Assembly (NCBI RefSeq): GCF_003669035.1
Contig: NZ_CP033070.1
Span: 3,038,001-3,102,000, forward strand
Source of the DNA: Chryseobacterium sp. 3008163
GTDB lineage: Bacteria > Bacteroidota > Bacteroidia > Flavobacteriales > Weeksellaceae
Reading direction: 5' to 3'
Length of the DNA: 64,000 bases
Made by a program: the position numbers and the translations under genes. The notes under the pieces are model-generated. The model was not told the origin of the DNA, did not search any database, and worked only from the letters and a program-made list of their open reading frames with translations. Shown here piece by piece: positions 9,770 to 18,443 of the stretch. Position 1 is the first letter of the stretch. The number at the start of each line of letters is the position of its first letter.

Positions 9770-9800
9770 TTTGCTAATCAAGAAAAAAGTTATATTTTTG
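9770..9800 (+). promoter_or_regulatory. rpsU promoter
   Basis: TTTG at 9770-9773 and TATTTTTG at 9793-9800 with a 19-nt spacer, the canonical Bacteroidota arrangement, 24 nt before the rpsU start codon. Confidence 0.8.
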
Positions 9801-9823
9801 CAATCCAAAATGAGATGTAAATT

Positions 9824-10021
9824 ATGTTAATAATACCTGTAAAGGATGGTGAATCCATCGATAGAGCACTTAAAAAATACAAGAGAAAATTTGATAAAAC
9901 TGGTACAGTTCGTCAATTAAGATCTAGACAAGCTTTTATTAAGCCTTCTGTAACTCTTAGACAATCTAGGCTGAAAGCAGCTTATAAGCAAAGAGGATTA
10001 AGCAAGGAAGAACAAGCTTAA
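9824..10021 (+). CDS. rpsU: 30S ribosomal protein S21
   Basis: A 65-residue basic protein beginning MLIIPVKDGESIDRALKKYK, the conserved S21 N-terminus. It is followed by KFDKTGTVRQLRSRQAF and a basic tail. In Bacteroidota S21 takes part in sequestering the 16S anti-Shine-Dalgarno region (with bS6 and bS18), which fits the absence of Shine-Dalgarno sequences in this window. It precedes the recombinase and hpf genes; a hairpin between them may reduce read-through. Confidence 0.95.
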   Translation: MLIIPVKDGESIDRALKKYKRKFDKTGTVRQLRSRQAFIKPSVTLRQSRLKAAYKQRGLSKEEQA

Positions 10022-10043
10022 GAAATTTTCTTAAACACATACT

Positions 10044-10085
10044 AAATCACTTCTTAAATAGTTATATTTGAGGAGTGATTTTTGT
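10044..10085 (+). terminator. Weak terminator or attenuator after rpsU
   Basis: AAATCACT (10044-10051) pairs with AGTGATTT (10074-10081), with a 22-nt loop and a T run after it. The loop contains TATATTTG (10063-10070), a possible -7 element for the next gene. Confidence 0.5.
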
Positions 10086-10099
10086 TTTATATATACATT

Positions 10100-10987
10100 A
10101 TGCGAGAGAAGTTTTTAGACTATCTACAGCTCGAAAAGAGGTATTCGCCTCATACCATAACAAGTTACCGTAAGGATCTTGACGATTTTTTTTCTTTTTA
10201 TCTTAAAACAGAAGGTTCAGAAAACATCATTAAAGCTAATAAAAAAACAATCAGAAATTTTATCGTTGAACTCAGTGAGAATGATATTTCAAAAAGAAGT
10301 ATCAATCGCAAGCTGTCTTCGCTCCGAAGTTTTTATCTTTTTCTCTTAAGATTAGGCGAAATTGAAGTTTCTCCTGTAGAAACGGTTACTTCCCTTAAAT
10401 TTTACGCAGAGAAGCAAATTCCTATGTCTGTGGAGGAAATGGAGGTGCTTCAGGATAAGATTCTTGTCAATGTTGACGATATCTTAGAGAAATGCATCGT
10501 GGAGGTTTTGTATCAAACAGGAATCAGAAAGGCTGAGCTTTGTGGCTTAATATTTGAGAGTGTAAACCTCGAAGGGGAACAATTGAAAATTTTAGGTAAA
10601 GGAAATAAAGAACGTTATGTTCCTATTTCACCTGACTTAGCAAAACTACTGAAAGGCTATTTGGAAATCAGAAAACCTCATGAAGATTTTAAACAATATT
10701 TCTTTGTCAACAAAAAGGGAAAAAAACTGACAGAAAAATTTGTTTATGTAGTGGTTAATAATTACCTTAGTCTTGTTACTTCGAAGGAAAAAAGAAGTCC
10801 GCACATCTTAAGACATAGCTTTGCTACGCATGTTTTGGATAATGGGGCAGAGATATCTAAAGTAAAAGAAATATTAGGGCATTCTAGTCTTGCAAGCACT
10901 CAGGTGTACACGAATGCCAATATAGAACAGTTGAAAAAAGTGTTTAATCAAGCTCATCCAAGAGCTGTTAAAAAAGAAGAATTATGA
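10100..10987 (+). CDS. xerC: Tyrosine recombinase, XerC/XerD-like
   Basis: A 295-residue site-specific recombinase counted from the ATG at 10100; a TTG at 10082 would add six residues of poor quality. The N-terminal SAM-like domain covers residues 1-90. The catalytic residues are all visible: Arg143 in TGIRKAELCGL, Lys near 167 in LGKGNKERYVP, His235 and Arg238 in SPHILRHSFATH, His261 in EILGHSSLAST and the nucleophile Tyr270. Family members resolve chromosome dimers at dif. The neighbours (rpsU, hpf, tRNAs) are housekeeping, so this is a core Xer enzyme rather than a phage integrase. XerC versus XerD cannot be settled from sequence alone. Confidence 0.88.
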   Translation: MREKFLDYLQLEKRYSPHTITSYRKDLDDFFSFYLKTEGSENIIKANKKTIRNFIVELSENDISKRSINRKLSSLRSFYLFLLRLGEIEVSPVETVTSLKFYAEKQIPMSVEEMEVLQDKILVNVDDILEKCIVEVLYQTGIRKAELCGLIFESVNLEGEQLKILGKGNKERYVPISPDLAKLLKGYLEIRKPHEDFKQYFFVNKKGKKLTEKFVYVVVNNYLSLVTSKEKRSPHILRHSFATHVLDNGAEISKVKEILGHSSLASTQVYTNANIEQLKKVFNQAHPRAVKKEEL

Positions 10988-11274
10988 AGATTTCAGTACA
11001 AGCAATCGGCTTAACTCCACACGAACCGCTAGAGTCACACGTTGACAAAAAAGTAAGCAAGCTTAATACGTTTTACGACAAGCTTCAGGAATGCAAAGTG
11101 TTCTTAAAAGTAGAAAACAATTCAGACAAATCCAATAAGACAACAGAGCTTATTTTGGTAGTTCCGGGTGAAGATATCGTCGTGAAAAAGACAAGTACGA
11201 GTTTTGAAGAAAGTTTAGACCAATGTGTTGACGCGGCTAAGAAACTGTTAATCAAGAAAAAAGAATTAGCATAG
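10984..11274 (+). CDS. hpf: Ribosome hibernation-promoting factor (short HPF/RaiA family)
   Basis: A 96-residue protein of the short HPF/YfiA type, with a beta-alpha-beta-beta-beta-alpha pattern: MKISVQAIGLTPHEPLESHV, then a strand with CKVFLKVENN, and a C-terminal helix SLDQCVDAAKKLLIKKK. It binds the decoding centre of the 30S subunit and silences ribosomes in stationary phase. The start codon overlaps the stop of the recombinase gene (ATGA), implying coupled translation. The C-terminal dimerisation domain of long HPF is absent. Confidence 0.9.
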   Translation: MKISVQAIGLTPHEPLESHVDKKVSKLNTFYDKLQECKVFLKVENNSDKSNKTTELILVVPGEDIVVKKTSTSFEESLDQCVDAAKKLLIKKKELA

Positions 11275-11304
11275 AAAATAAATTAAAAAAAGTTTCTAAA
11301 AAAG

Positions 11305-11336
11305 TTTGAGATTTCAAAAAATCTGTTCTATATTTG
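11305..11336 (+). promoter_or_regulatory. tRNA operon promoter
   Basis: TTTG at 11305-11308 and TATATTTG at 11329-11336 with a 20-nt spacer, 46 nt before the first tRNA-Thr. Confidence 0.82.
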
Positions 11337-11382
11337 CACTCGCAAAAAGGAACAATCGTTTTTTGAAATCTTTTTTTATTTT

Positions 11383-11456
11383 GCCTCCGTAGCTCAGCTG
11401 GCTAGAGCAGCTGATTTGTAATCAGCAGGTCGTGGGTTCGAGTCCCTCTGGAGGCT
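11383..11456 (+). tRNA. tRNA-Thr (anticodon TGT), copy 1
   Basis: A 74-nt cloverleaf. The acceptor GCCTCCG pairs with TGGAGGC (one G-T pair), the anticodon loop is TTTGTAA, and the T-arm is GGGTTCGAGTCCC. CCA is not encoded. First gene of the tRNA operon. Confidence 0.95.
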
Positions 11457-11476
11457 CAATTTAATATAAAATATCT

Positions 11477-11557
11477 GGGGAGATTCCAGAGTGGCTAAAT
11501 GGGACTGACTGTAACTCAGTTGCTTCGGCTTCGCAGGTTCGAATCCTGCTCTCCCCA
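11477..11557 (+). tRNA. tRNA-Tyr (anticodon GTA), copy 1
   Basis: 81 nt with a long variable arm (TGCTTCGGCTTCGCA), the anticodon stem CTGACT around GTA and the acceptor GGGGAGA paired with TCTCCCC. Class II tRNA as expected for bacterial Tyr. Confidence 0.94.
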
Positions 11558-11643
11558 CATTTTATATTAAAAAAAAGCTTGCAAGTTTCAAGAAGTTTTG
11601 TTACATTTGCAAACCGTTAACCAATAATTTTGGAAACAAAATT

Positions 11644-11716
11644 GCGAAAGTAGCTCAGTTGGTAGAGCGTCAGCCTTCCAAGCTGAATGTCGCGAGTTCG
11701 ACCCTCGTCTTTCGCT
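11644..11716 (+). tRNA. tRNA-Gly (anticodon TCC), copy 1
   Basis: A 73-nt cloverleaf. The acceptor GCGAAAG pairs with CTTTCGC, the anticodon loop is CTTCCAA, and the T-arm is GAGTTCGACCCTC. Confidence 0.94.
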
Positions 11717-11717
11717 C

Positions 11718-11749
11718 AATTTCACACCGCATTTGGCGTGATTTTTTTT
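11718..11749 (+). terminator. Terminator-like hairpin after tRNA-Gly copy 1
   Basis: The TCAC / GTGA stem is extended by CC / GG pairs around a GCATTT loop and followed by T8. It may separate the first and second tRNA triplets. Confidence 0.55.
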
Positions 11750-11807
11750 AACTGCTGATGCAGCACAGAGTAGAATTTCTCTGATAGCTTTCAGTTTTTA
11801 TTAAATT

Positions 11808-11881
11808 GCCTCCATAGCTCAGTTGGCTAGAGCAGCTGATTTGTAATCAGCAGGTCGTGGGTTCGAGTCCCTCTGGAGGCT
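11808..11881 (+). tRNA. tRNA-Thr (anticodon TGT), copy 2
   Basis: Nearly identical to copy 1, differing at position 7 (A instead of G, making a proper A-T pair) and in the D-loop (T instead of C). Confidence 0.95.
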
Positions 11882-11901
11882 CAATTTAATATAAAATATC
11901 T

Positions 11902-11982
11902 GGGGAGATTCCAGAGTGGCTAAATGGGACTGACTGTAACTCAGTTGCTTCGGCTTCGCAGGTTCGAATCCTGCTCTCCCCA
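11902..11982 (+). tRNA. tRNA-Tyr (anticodon GTA), copy 2
   Basis: Identical in sequence to the first tRNA-Tyr, 425 nt downstream of it. Confidence 0.94.
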
Positions 11983-12068
11983 CATTTTATATTAGAAAAA
12001 AACTTGCAGATTTAAAGGGTTTATCCTAAGTTTGTACAGCGTTTACCAATAATTTTGGAAACAAAATT

Positions 12069-12141
12069 GCGGAAGTAGCTCAGTTGGTAGAGCGTCAGCC
12101 TTCCAAGCTGAATGTCGCGAGTTCGACCCTCGTCTTCCGCT
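12069..12141 (+). tRNA. tRNA-Gly (anticodon TCC), copy 2
   Basis: Same as copy 1 except for a compensated acceptor change: GCGGAAG pairs with CTTCCGC (A-T replaced by G-C). Confidence 0.94.
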
Positions 12142-12142
12142 C

Positions 12143-12177
12143 AAAAAAATCACTCTTTTACAGCGTGATTTTTTTCT
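12143..12177 (+). terminator. Terminator-like hairpin after tRNA-Gly copy 2
   Basis: AAAAAAATCAC pairs with GTGATTTTTTT around an 11-nt loop. It lies between tRNA-Gly and tRNA-Thr(GGT), so read-through would be needed unless the last tRNA has its own promoter. Confidence 0.6.
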
Positions 12178-12183
12178 TTTAAT

Positions 12184-12255
12184 GCCGACTTAGCTCAGCG
12201 GTAGAGTGCTTCCTTGGTAAGGAAGAGGTCACGGGTTCAAGTCCCGTAGTTGGCT
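12184..12255 (+). tRNA. tRNA-Thr (anticodon GGT)
   Basis: A 72-nt cloverleaf with the anticodon loop CTTGGTAA and T-arm GGGTTCAAGTCCC. This isoacceptor is the one that directly precedes tuf in the conserved thrU-tyrU-glyT-thrT-tufB order. Confidence 0.94.
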
Positions 12256-12258
12256 CAA

Positions 12259-12297
12259 TTCGGAAAGCCTTTCCTACATTGGCTTTCCGAAGTTTTT
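12259..12297 (+). terminator. Terminator of the tRNA operon
   Basis: Perfect 11-bp stem (TTCGGAAAGCC / GGCTTTCCGAA) with an 11-nt loop followed by T5. It ends the tRNA cluster cleanly upstream of the inserted region. Confidence 0.85.
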
Positions 12298-12483
12298 AAA
12301 ATACTTCAATAAAAAAATTGCGTTCGGCGATTTTCATTTCTATAAAATCATAAAGCAAATTCAAATCTTTATTCCTAAAATTTGATTAAAAAATATAGTC
12401 ATACGTAACAGTTAATTTAAATACAGTTTAAATAAAGTCGAATTTTTATTCTAATTTTCTAATCAAACTTTAAAATATCTACT

Positions 12484-13187
12484 ATGAAAAAAATATTTAT
12501 ACTTTTTAGTTTATTAACTTACTCAGTATTCTTTTCTCAAGAAATTGAGGGACTCGGAATTTTTAAACTTGCGAAATTTAAAGAAAATCAAATTGATTCT
12601 ATTGCCGTGAACAATAAAATTGCAATAGAAGATTGCGATAGTTATAGTTGTGAATTGTCCGCTGGATATAAATTCAATATTAAGAAACTAAAGCCTAATA
12701 AATCGGAAGCATATAAAAGCCCTTCTGGTGCCTCATATTCGGAGAATATTTCTGCATACTCAATTAATAACTACAAACTGAATGGAAAATATGATAATAA
12801 AAGAATTGCACTCTCATTTTATAAAAATATTTTGTACAAAATAGACATTACTTCACCTGATAGTAAACTTATTGATGATTTAGAATTGAAATTTGGTAAA
12901 GGAGAACTTAAAAAAGAGAAAGTTCTGATAAATGCAGAATTGGGGGTGAGTCATTTGATTTGGGATCATCAATATATACTAAAACTTGGACTAATAATTT
13001 AAAAAATTTAAGCATGACGTATATGTTGATAGACGGTCACTCAAGCGATTGTGAAGCACGAGTTATTTCTACCCTATACCTTATTGATAATAATATTTAT
13101 AAAACTGCTGATAATGAAAGTTCAGAAGCAAAAGAGAAATTCAAATCATCTTTAGATGTAATTAGAAGAGAGGAATTAAAAGATTAA
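12484..13187 (+). pseudogene. Hypothetical secreted protein, frameshifted
   Basis: The first frame (12484-13002) starts with a signal peptide MKKIFILFSLLTYSVFFSQ and gives 172 residues. The true C-terminal half then continues in another frame to 13187 (SSIYTKTWTNNLKNLSMTYM onward). Adding one G to the G5 run at 12942-12946 joins them as NAELGGESFDLGSS, a product of about 234 residues. Cys residues in DCDSYSCEL and SSDCEAR suggest disulfides. I do not recognise the family. The gene sits between two tRNA loci and has no obvious operon partner. Confidence 0.6.
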
Positions 13188-13270
13188 TAAATTGTATATC
13201 TTCAAACCAATAAACATTAGGGCTTTTAAACCATTTTTAAGAACATTTTTTTTTAATTTTAAAAATATAT

Positions 13271-13301
13271 TTTGGAGATTAAAAAAAACGTATTATATTT
13301 G
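13271..13301 (+). promoter_or_regulatory. tRNA-Ser promoter
   Basis: TTTG at 13271-13274 and TATATTTG at 13294-13301 with a 19-nt spacer; the tRNA starts 35 nt later. Confidence 0.82.
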
Positions 13302-13335
13302 CACCACCAAAAACAACGATACAATCGGAGTTAAT

Positions 13336-13420
13336 GGAGAGATGGCAGAGTGGTCGATTGCGATAGTCTTGAAAACTATTGACTGTAACAGGTCCGGGGG
13401 TTCGAATCCCTCTCTCTCCG
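13336..13420 (+). tRNA. tRNA-Ser (anticodon TGA)
   Basis: 85 nt class II tRNA. The acceptor GGAGAGA pairs with TCTCTCC plus discriminator G, the anticodon loop is CTTGAAA with stem ATAGT / ACTAT, and a long variable arm precedes GGGTTCGAATCCC. Confidence 0.94.
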
Positions 13421-13442
13421 CAAATCGGGAAACCAATCAATG

Positions 13443-13476
13443 AAAACCTTAGATAGAAATATCTGAGGTTTTTTGT
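13443..13476 (+). terminator. tRNA-Ser terminator
   Basis: 13-bp stem (AAAACCTTAGATA with TATCTGAGGTTTT, one wobble) capped by a GAAA tetraloop and followed by a T run. Confidence 0.85.
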
Positions 13477-13673
13477 TTTTAATCTGATTTTGACAAACTT
13501 TAAAAGTTTAATATTATTTTAATTAATCATAATTGAAAAACTAAAAACATTCAAATCAATAGCTCTAAACTAAGTCTTTCTTTTAACATTTTACTTATTT
13601 AAAAGTTTTCTCTAATCTTTCAATTCTCAAGCTCATTATTTTTTTCGTTAAATTCGTAGTAAATATATCCTTG

Positions 13674-14354
13674 ATGAATATTCTTCTTTTGGAAGACGAT
13701 CTCATTCTCTCTGCAGAATTGAGTAAGTTTTTAGAGTCAAACCGTTTTACCACCGACAGAATTTATGACGGAGAAACCTTTCTTCGCCAGATAAAAAGCA
13801 ATTCGTATGATCTGTATCTTTTAGACATCAATGTTCCAAAGATCAACGGATTAGATGTTTGTCAAACCATTAGGTCTTTTGACAAAAACACACCTATTAT
13901 TATCATTTCTGCTTACGGCGATCTTTCAGATAAAAAAGATGCGTTTACAAGATTAGCTGACGATTATTTGGTGAAACCATTTCAGTTTGAAGAATTACTA
14001 TTGAGAATAAATTCTTTACTAAGAAGAAAAGTACCGTCTGATACTGTAGACCAGGACATCATCAGAGTAGATGATTTAATTATTAATAAAACCGAACAAA
14101 AAGTATTCAGAGCCGGGAACGAAATCGCTTTGACCTTAAAAGAATTTCAATTATTAACTTATCTGGCAGAAGCGCAAGGGAGAACGGTTTCAAAACAGCA
14201 GATTACAGAAAACGTTTGGGAACATAATTTCAATACCAACACTAATACGGTTGAAGTTTACATCAATTTTTTAAGGAAAAAGTTAGATAAAGATTATAAA
14301 GTTAAGTTGATTCACACGCGTTCCGGTTTCGGATATTATTTAAATCCTTTATAG
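13674..14354 (+). CDS. OmpR-family response regulator
   Basis: 226 residues from the ATG at 13674, preceded directly by an in-frame TTG. The receiver domain (about 1-118) has acidic pocket residues in LEDDL, the phosphoacceptor Asp51 in LYLLDINVPKING and Lys101 in YLVKPFQ. The C-terminal winged helix (about 130-225) includes LTLKEFQLLTYLAEAQGRTV and ends with the typical IHTRSGFGYYL. Its stop codon directly abuts the ATG of the histidine kinase. It lies upstream of a metal-efflux operon, so a CusR/CopR-like role is likely but inferred from position. Confidence 0.92.
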   Translation: MNILLLEDDLILSAELSKFLESNRFTTDRIYDGETFLRQIKSNSYDLYLLDINVPKINGLDVCQTIRSFDKNTPIIIISAYGDLSDKKDAFTRLADDYLVKPFQFEELLLRINSLLRRKVPSDTVDQDIIRVDDLIINKTEQKVFRAGNEIALTLKEFQLLTYLAEAQGRTVSKQQITENVWEHNFNTNTNTVEVYINFLRKKLDKDYKVKLIHTRSGFGYYLNPL

Positions 14355-15719
14355 ATGTCTTTAAAAAGGAAAATTGCGCTCACACTCAGCATTTCATTTT
14401 CATTACTTTTTGGTATTGTTCTTATCATTATTTATGTTTCTTTTAATGATTTCAGGAAAGAAGAGTTTAAAGAAAGATTCGTCCGTCGTTTAGATTTTAC
14501 GACCAACTTTATTTCTAAATCTAAAAATTTTGTAGAGGAAGCTCCTATTTTCTTCAATGAAAATTCTGATAATGTCTTGTTGAATGAAACGATTTTGATT
14601 TTTAATGCTAAAAAGGAACTCATCTATAGTACCATAAAAGACAGAAAAGTAACCTGGGACAAGAATTTACTGCAGGAAGTTGATCAAAAAAAAGCAGTGC
14701 ATCAAGAAAATACTTATCCTGAAGTCTACGCAGCTTTAAAAAACATCAACGGAGAAAATTATTACATTCTCACCAGCGCATTTGATGCCAACGGACAATC
14801 CAAATTGGACTATCTTAAGTATCTTTTGATTACTGCTTTCATCACCTGCGCCCTTCTGATTGGGTTTTTCAGCTATTATTTTATGGGTAAATTTCTTCAG
14901 CCGCTGGAAGATTTGAACAAAGAAATTTCTGAAGTGACCGCACACAAACTCACCACGCAGATTCCTGTTGAACAGTCCGATGACGAAATCAGTATTCTTG
15001 CGCAGTCTTTTAATACGATGATTGTTCGCCTGAATGATGTTTTCCAGTCACAGAAAGATTTTACCGCAAGTGCATCCCACGAAATTCGAACACCGATTAC
15101 CAGAATGGCTTTCCAATTGGAAAATTTAATTAAACTCGAACAGCATTCGCCCGAAACACTTTCCGCTTTAAAACAAATGTTGAAAGATGTCTATCAGCTT
15201 TCAGATTTGACGAACTCTCTTCTGCTTCTCACAAAATTCGACAAAGAAAATATTCAGACGATTTACGAGGAAGTACGGATTGATGAGGTAATATTTGAAT
15301 CTTTCGAGCGTGTTCAAAAAAGCTTCCCCAACCTCACTATGGATTTTCTGATTTCGGAAACCACTTCTGATCAAGCGTTTCTGACCATAAAAGGAGTTCA
15401 GTCGCTGCTTAATATTGTTTTTATCAATTTGTTTAAAAATGCTGCCGTTTATTCAGACGATTCCGAGGCTAAAGTTTTAATCACAGAAACAGAATCTCAA
15501 CTCATCGTAGATGTCGTTTCAGCAGGAAATACCATTTCAATGGAAGAGCAACCCAAATTATTTGACGCCTTCATGCGTGGAAATAATTCTCAAAATATTA
15601 CAGGCTCCGGCCTCGGACTCCGCATTGCCAAAAGAATCCTGGAATACCACAATGCGAAAATCAAGTACAATTCACCTGCTGAACATACTAATAAGTTTAG
15701 TGTTACTTTTAATAAATAA
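14355..15719 (+). CDS. Sensor histidine kinase
   Basis: 454 residues. Transmembrane helices at about 8-30 and 156-176 enclose an extracytoplasmic sensor domain of about 125 residues. A HAMP domain follows (about 177-230), then the H-box FTASASHEIRTP with phosphorylated His242. The ATP-binding domain has the N-box NLFKNAAVYS and G-box GSGLGLRIAK. It phosphorylates the regulator encoded immediately upstream (zero spacing). The sensed signal is probably a metal ion, judging from the adjacent efflux genes; no metal-binding motif is obvious in the sensor domain. Confidence 0.92.
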   Translation: MSLKRKIALTLSISFSLLFGIVLIIIYVSFNDFRKEEFKERFVRRLDFTTNFISKSKNFVEEAPIFFNENSDNVLLNETILIFNAKKELIYSTIKDRKVTWDKNLLQEVDQKKAVHQENTYPEVYAALKNINGENYYILTSAFDANGQSKLDYLKYLLITAFITCALLIGFFSYYFMGKFLQPLEDLNKEISEVTAHKLTTQIPVEQSDDEISILAQSFNTMIVRLNDVFQSQKDFTASASHEIRTPITRMAFQLENLIKLEQHSPETLSALKQMLKDVYQLSDLTNSLLLLTKFDKENIQTIYEEVRIDEVIFESFERVQKSFPNLTMDFLISETTSDQAFLTIKGVQSLLNIVFINLFKNAAVYSDDSEAKVLITETESQLIVDVVSAGNTISMEEQPKLFDAFMRGNNSQNITGSGLGLRIAKRILEYHNAKIKYNSPAEHTNKFSVTFNK

Positions 15720-16116
15720 TATTTTTAACGATTAAGATTTAAGAGTGCCAAGATACTTGCCCAGAAATAAATTGTATTACTTGGCTAAGTGAAACGGCTT
15801 TGTTTATCTTAAAAATTTTAATATAGAATTTAAAAAAGAGCTTTGTCTCACGTTGCGTTTAAAATATTTTTCTAAACATTCTTTTGCAAGTAGTTTTTGG
15901 TTGGCGAAGAGAAAATTTCTTTCTGTGAAATATTTTAAGCATTCAGCTTTAAATAAAATCTATTTGATTTTCTTAAAGAATCTTAACCCTTTAATTCCTT
16001 TAATGGTTCAAAAAAACTTAGCGAATTCGCACCCAAAACCAAATTTAATTTTTTTTAAGTCTCCTTTAAGGTCGTTTTAATCGAGCAACCGCACTTTTGT
16101 CATCAAAATTGAGAGA
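15720..16116. other. Spacer with degenerate repeat-like DNA
   Basis: About 400 bp between the kinase and the TolC-family gene. It contains a segment near 15980-16010 (CTTTAATGGTTCAAA type) that recurs in variant form at about 18530-18570 in the next large spacer. A 75-codon frame here looks like translated repeat, not a protein. No clear promoter was found. Confidence 0.45.
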
Positions 16117-17358
16117 ATGAACAAAATTGCAGGACTGTTCGTTGTTATATCTTCGATAATGACAGCGCAACAGCAAATGTCGCTTTTGGATTGCGAAAAT
16201 GCCTTTCAGCAAAACAATCTTCAGCTTCTTGCCGAACAGTACAACATCAACATGGCTGATGCGGATATCTTGCAGGCTAAAATCTGGGAACTTCCACAGA
16301 TGAGTGGTTACATCAACGCCTATAATCCTGAAGACAGAAAATTTTTAGATGCAGGTAAAGCGAAAGGTTTTGAAGTGACACAGCTGATTTACATGGGCGG
16401 AAAGAAGAAAAACGAAGTTGCTTTTGCAAAATCCAATAAAGATTTGGCACAGCTTCAGTTTACTCAGCTTCTTGTTGAATTGAGAACACAACTTCATACC
16501 AATTACTACAATCTTTATTATGAAAAACTGAAGCTTGAGAACACCAATAAGCAATTGGGATATATGAATGACCTATTGAAAGCTTATAAAGTACAATCTG
16601 CTAAAGGAAATGTTTCTCTGAAAGATGAAGTGAGATTACAAAGTATTGTAATTCAGCTGAATAATGATAAGCTGAGAATCAATAAAGACATTTTGGAATT
16701 TGAGCAAAACTTAAAACTTCTTACGGGAATTACCGAAAATATAGAGCCTCAAATTTCAGATGACGAAGCAAAACAAATTCTTGCTGCACAACCTTTCGGA
16801 GACGAATCTGATTTAAAAAGGAAAGCCATTGAAAACAACGCAGATTATTTATTTAATTTAAAACTGATTGATAATTCTAAACTTTATGCTCAATGGCAAA
16901 AATCTCTCAATGTTCCAGATCTGAATGTGGGTGCTGAATACGATCAAGCTTCAGGAACTTTTAATAATGAAATCAATTTAAAAATTGGAATTCCCATACC
17001 GCTTTGGAAAGTGAATAAAGGAAATGTGCAGAAAGCCAATTTTGCTATTCAGCAGAATCAGAGAAATGCAGAATTTCAAAAACTAAATCTGGAGACTAAA
17101 GTGCAGTCGGCTTTTCAAATGTGGAAAAATCAATACGAACAGTTGCTTGAAATAAAATCTACCGACCTCGATAATTTAGACCTGGTCTACAACGGAATTC
17201 TCAAAAACTTCAGAAACGGAAACGTCAATCTCATCGATTTTACAGATTTTATGGAAAGTTACCGTCAGACTTCGCTTCAGATCTATGATATGAAAAATGA
17301 ATTGATACAATCCGCAGAACAACTCAATCAATTGGTACAAACGAAAATCTTTTATTAA
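16117..17358 (+). CDS. TolC-family outer-membrane efflux protein (CusC/CzcC-like)
   Basis: 413 residues with a short signal peptide ending MTAQQQ. The rest is heptad-rich alpha-helical sequence with the internal duplication of TolC proteins (paired segments such as QLLAEQYNINMADADILQAK and FKNGNVNLIDFTD-like NGNVNLIDFTDFMES near the end). It forms the outer-membrane channel of a tripartite metal pump. The adaptor gene starts 2 nt after its stop, so the two are cotranscribed. Only a general heavy-metal assignment (Cu/Ag or Co/Zn/Cd) is justified. Confidence 0.85.
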   Translation: MNKIAGLFVVISSIMTAQQQMSLLDCENAFQQNNLQLLAEQYNINMADADILQAKIWELPQMSGYINAYNPEDRKFLDAGKAKGFEVTQLIYMGGKKKNEVAFAKSNKDLAQLQFTQLLVELRTQLHTNYYNLYYEKLKLENTNKQLGYMNDLLKAYKVQSAKGNVSLKDEVRLQSIVIQLNNDKLRINKDILEFEQNLKLLTGITENIEPQISDDEAKQILAAQPFGDESDLKRKAIENNADYLFNLKLIDNSKLYAQWQKSLNVPDLNVGAEYDQASGTFNNEINLKIGIPIPLWKVNKGNVQKANFAIQQNQRNAEFQKLNLETKVQSAFQMWKNQYEQLLEIKSTDLDNLDLVYNGILKNFRNGNVNLIDFTDFMESYRQTSLQIYDMKNELIQSAEQLNQLVQTKIFY

Positions 17359-17360
17359 AA

Positions 17361-18443
17361 ATGAAAAAATTAATAATCCCTTTAATTATTGCACTTTTTT
17401 TAACGTCTTGTTCGAAAAAAGAAACACCGAAAAAAGCCGCACTTAAAGGTTTTGAACTGAGCAATACGATGCTCGAATCGATCACCACTGCAAAAGCTGA
17501 ATTCAAAAACATAGAAGACGCCTACAATTTTTACGGAAAAATATCTGCAGACAGGAACTCTTACATCGACGTTTATCCTTTGGTTGGCGGAAATGTGATG
17601 AGTGTAAATGTTGAATTGGGAGATTATGTAAAGAAAGGTCAGGTTCTCGCAACCATAAGAAGTACGGAATTGGCAGATGTTCAGAAAGATGTGAGTGATG
17701 CTAAAACCGATTTATTGGTTGCTCAAAACAATTTACGTGTTGCCAAAGAAATGTATGAAGGAAAACTAAATACCGAAAGAGATGTTTTAGAAGCTAAAAG
17801 TCAGGTGCAGAAAGCACAGGATCAGATGCAGAGATCTTCCGCAGTAAGTACAGTTTATAATGTGAAAAAAGGAAATATATACAGCGTTCTTGCTCCGATC
17901 AACGGATATATTGTGCATAAAGATATCAATAAAGATATGCAGCTGAGAAGTGACCGAAGCGAAAATATTTTCGATGTGGCCAATACAAATAACGTCTGGG
18001 CAATCATGAATGTCAACGAATCTGATATTGATAAAATCAGTTTAGGAATGACTGCGCAGGTTTCCACATTATCATATCCGGATAAAGTTTTTGACGGGAA
18101 GATTGATAAAATATTTAAAATTATCGACCCGCAAACCAATGCGATGCAGGCAAGAGTGGTTTTGGATAATGCCAACGGATTATTAATTCCTGAAAGTAAA
18201 GCAACCATCAAAGTTTCAAAATCTGAAAATGCTTCAGCGCTTACCGTTCCGTCAAAAGCAGTAATTTTTGATGATGACAGAAGTTTTGTTGTTGTTTTTA
18301 AATCAAGAACCGATGTGAAAGTCAAAGAAATTAAAGTTCAGAAACAGCTTGGCGACGTGACGTACCTTTCAGCAGGTCTTACCGAAGGAGAAAATGTAAT
18401 CACCAATAACCAACTACTGATTTACCGTTCGCTGAAAAACTAA
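17361..18443 (+). CDS. RND efflux periplasmic adaptor lipoprotein (CusB/CzcB-like)
   Basis: 360 residues. A lipobox LTSCSKK places the lipidated Cys at residue 17. The membrane-fusion-protein core follows: a lipoyl-like half motif (DVYPLVGGNVMSVNVELGDY), an alpha hairpin of about 70 residues (ADVQKDVSDAKTDLLVAQNN), the second lipoyl half (VLAPINGYIVHKDI) and beta-barrel domains. It links the TolC-family channel to the RND pump encoded downstream. A 211 bp spacer, unusually long for such an operon, separates it from the pump gene. Confidence 0.88.
   Translation: MKKLIIPLIIALFLTSCSKKETPKKAALKGFELSNTMLESITTAKAEFKNIEDAYNFYGKISADRNSYIDVYPLVGGNVMSVNVELGDYVKKGQVLATIRSTELADVQKDVSDAKTDLLVAQNNLRVAKEMYEGKLNTERDVLEAKSQVQKAQDQMQRSSAVSTVYNVKKGNIYSVLAPINGYIVHKDINKDMQLRSDRSENIFDVANTNNVWAIMNVNESDIDKISLGMTAQVSTLSYPDKVFDGKIDKIFKIIDPQTNAMQARVVLDNANGLLIPESKATIKVSKSENASALTVPSKAVIFDDDRSFVVVFKSRTDVKVKEIKVQKQLGDVTYLSAGLTEGENVITNNQLLIYRSLKN

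Noticed and set aside
10100..10987. Tyrosine recombinase next to tRNA genes as a sign of an integrated phage or genomic island
   Set aside because: It overlaps hpf in an operon with rpsU, and no phage genes or attachment repeats are nearby; core Xer recombinase is the simpler reading.
13192..13443. 83-codon frame
   Set aside because: It overlaps the whole tRNA-Ser gene and its promoter; its C-terminal residues are translated tRNA.
15853..16080. 75-codon frame in the kinase-TolC spacer
   Set aside because: Made of degenerate repeat-like DNA that recurs in the 18.5 kb spacer; no promoter and no domain.
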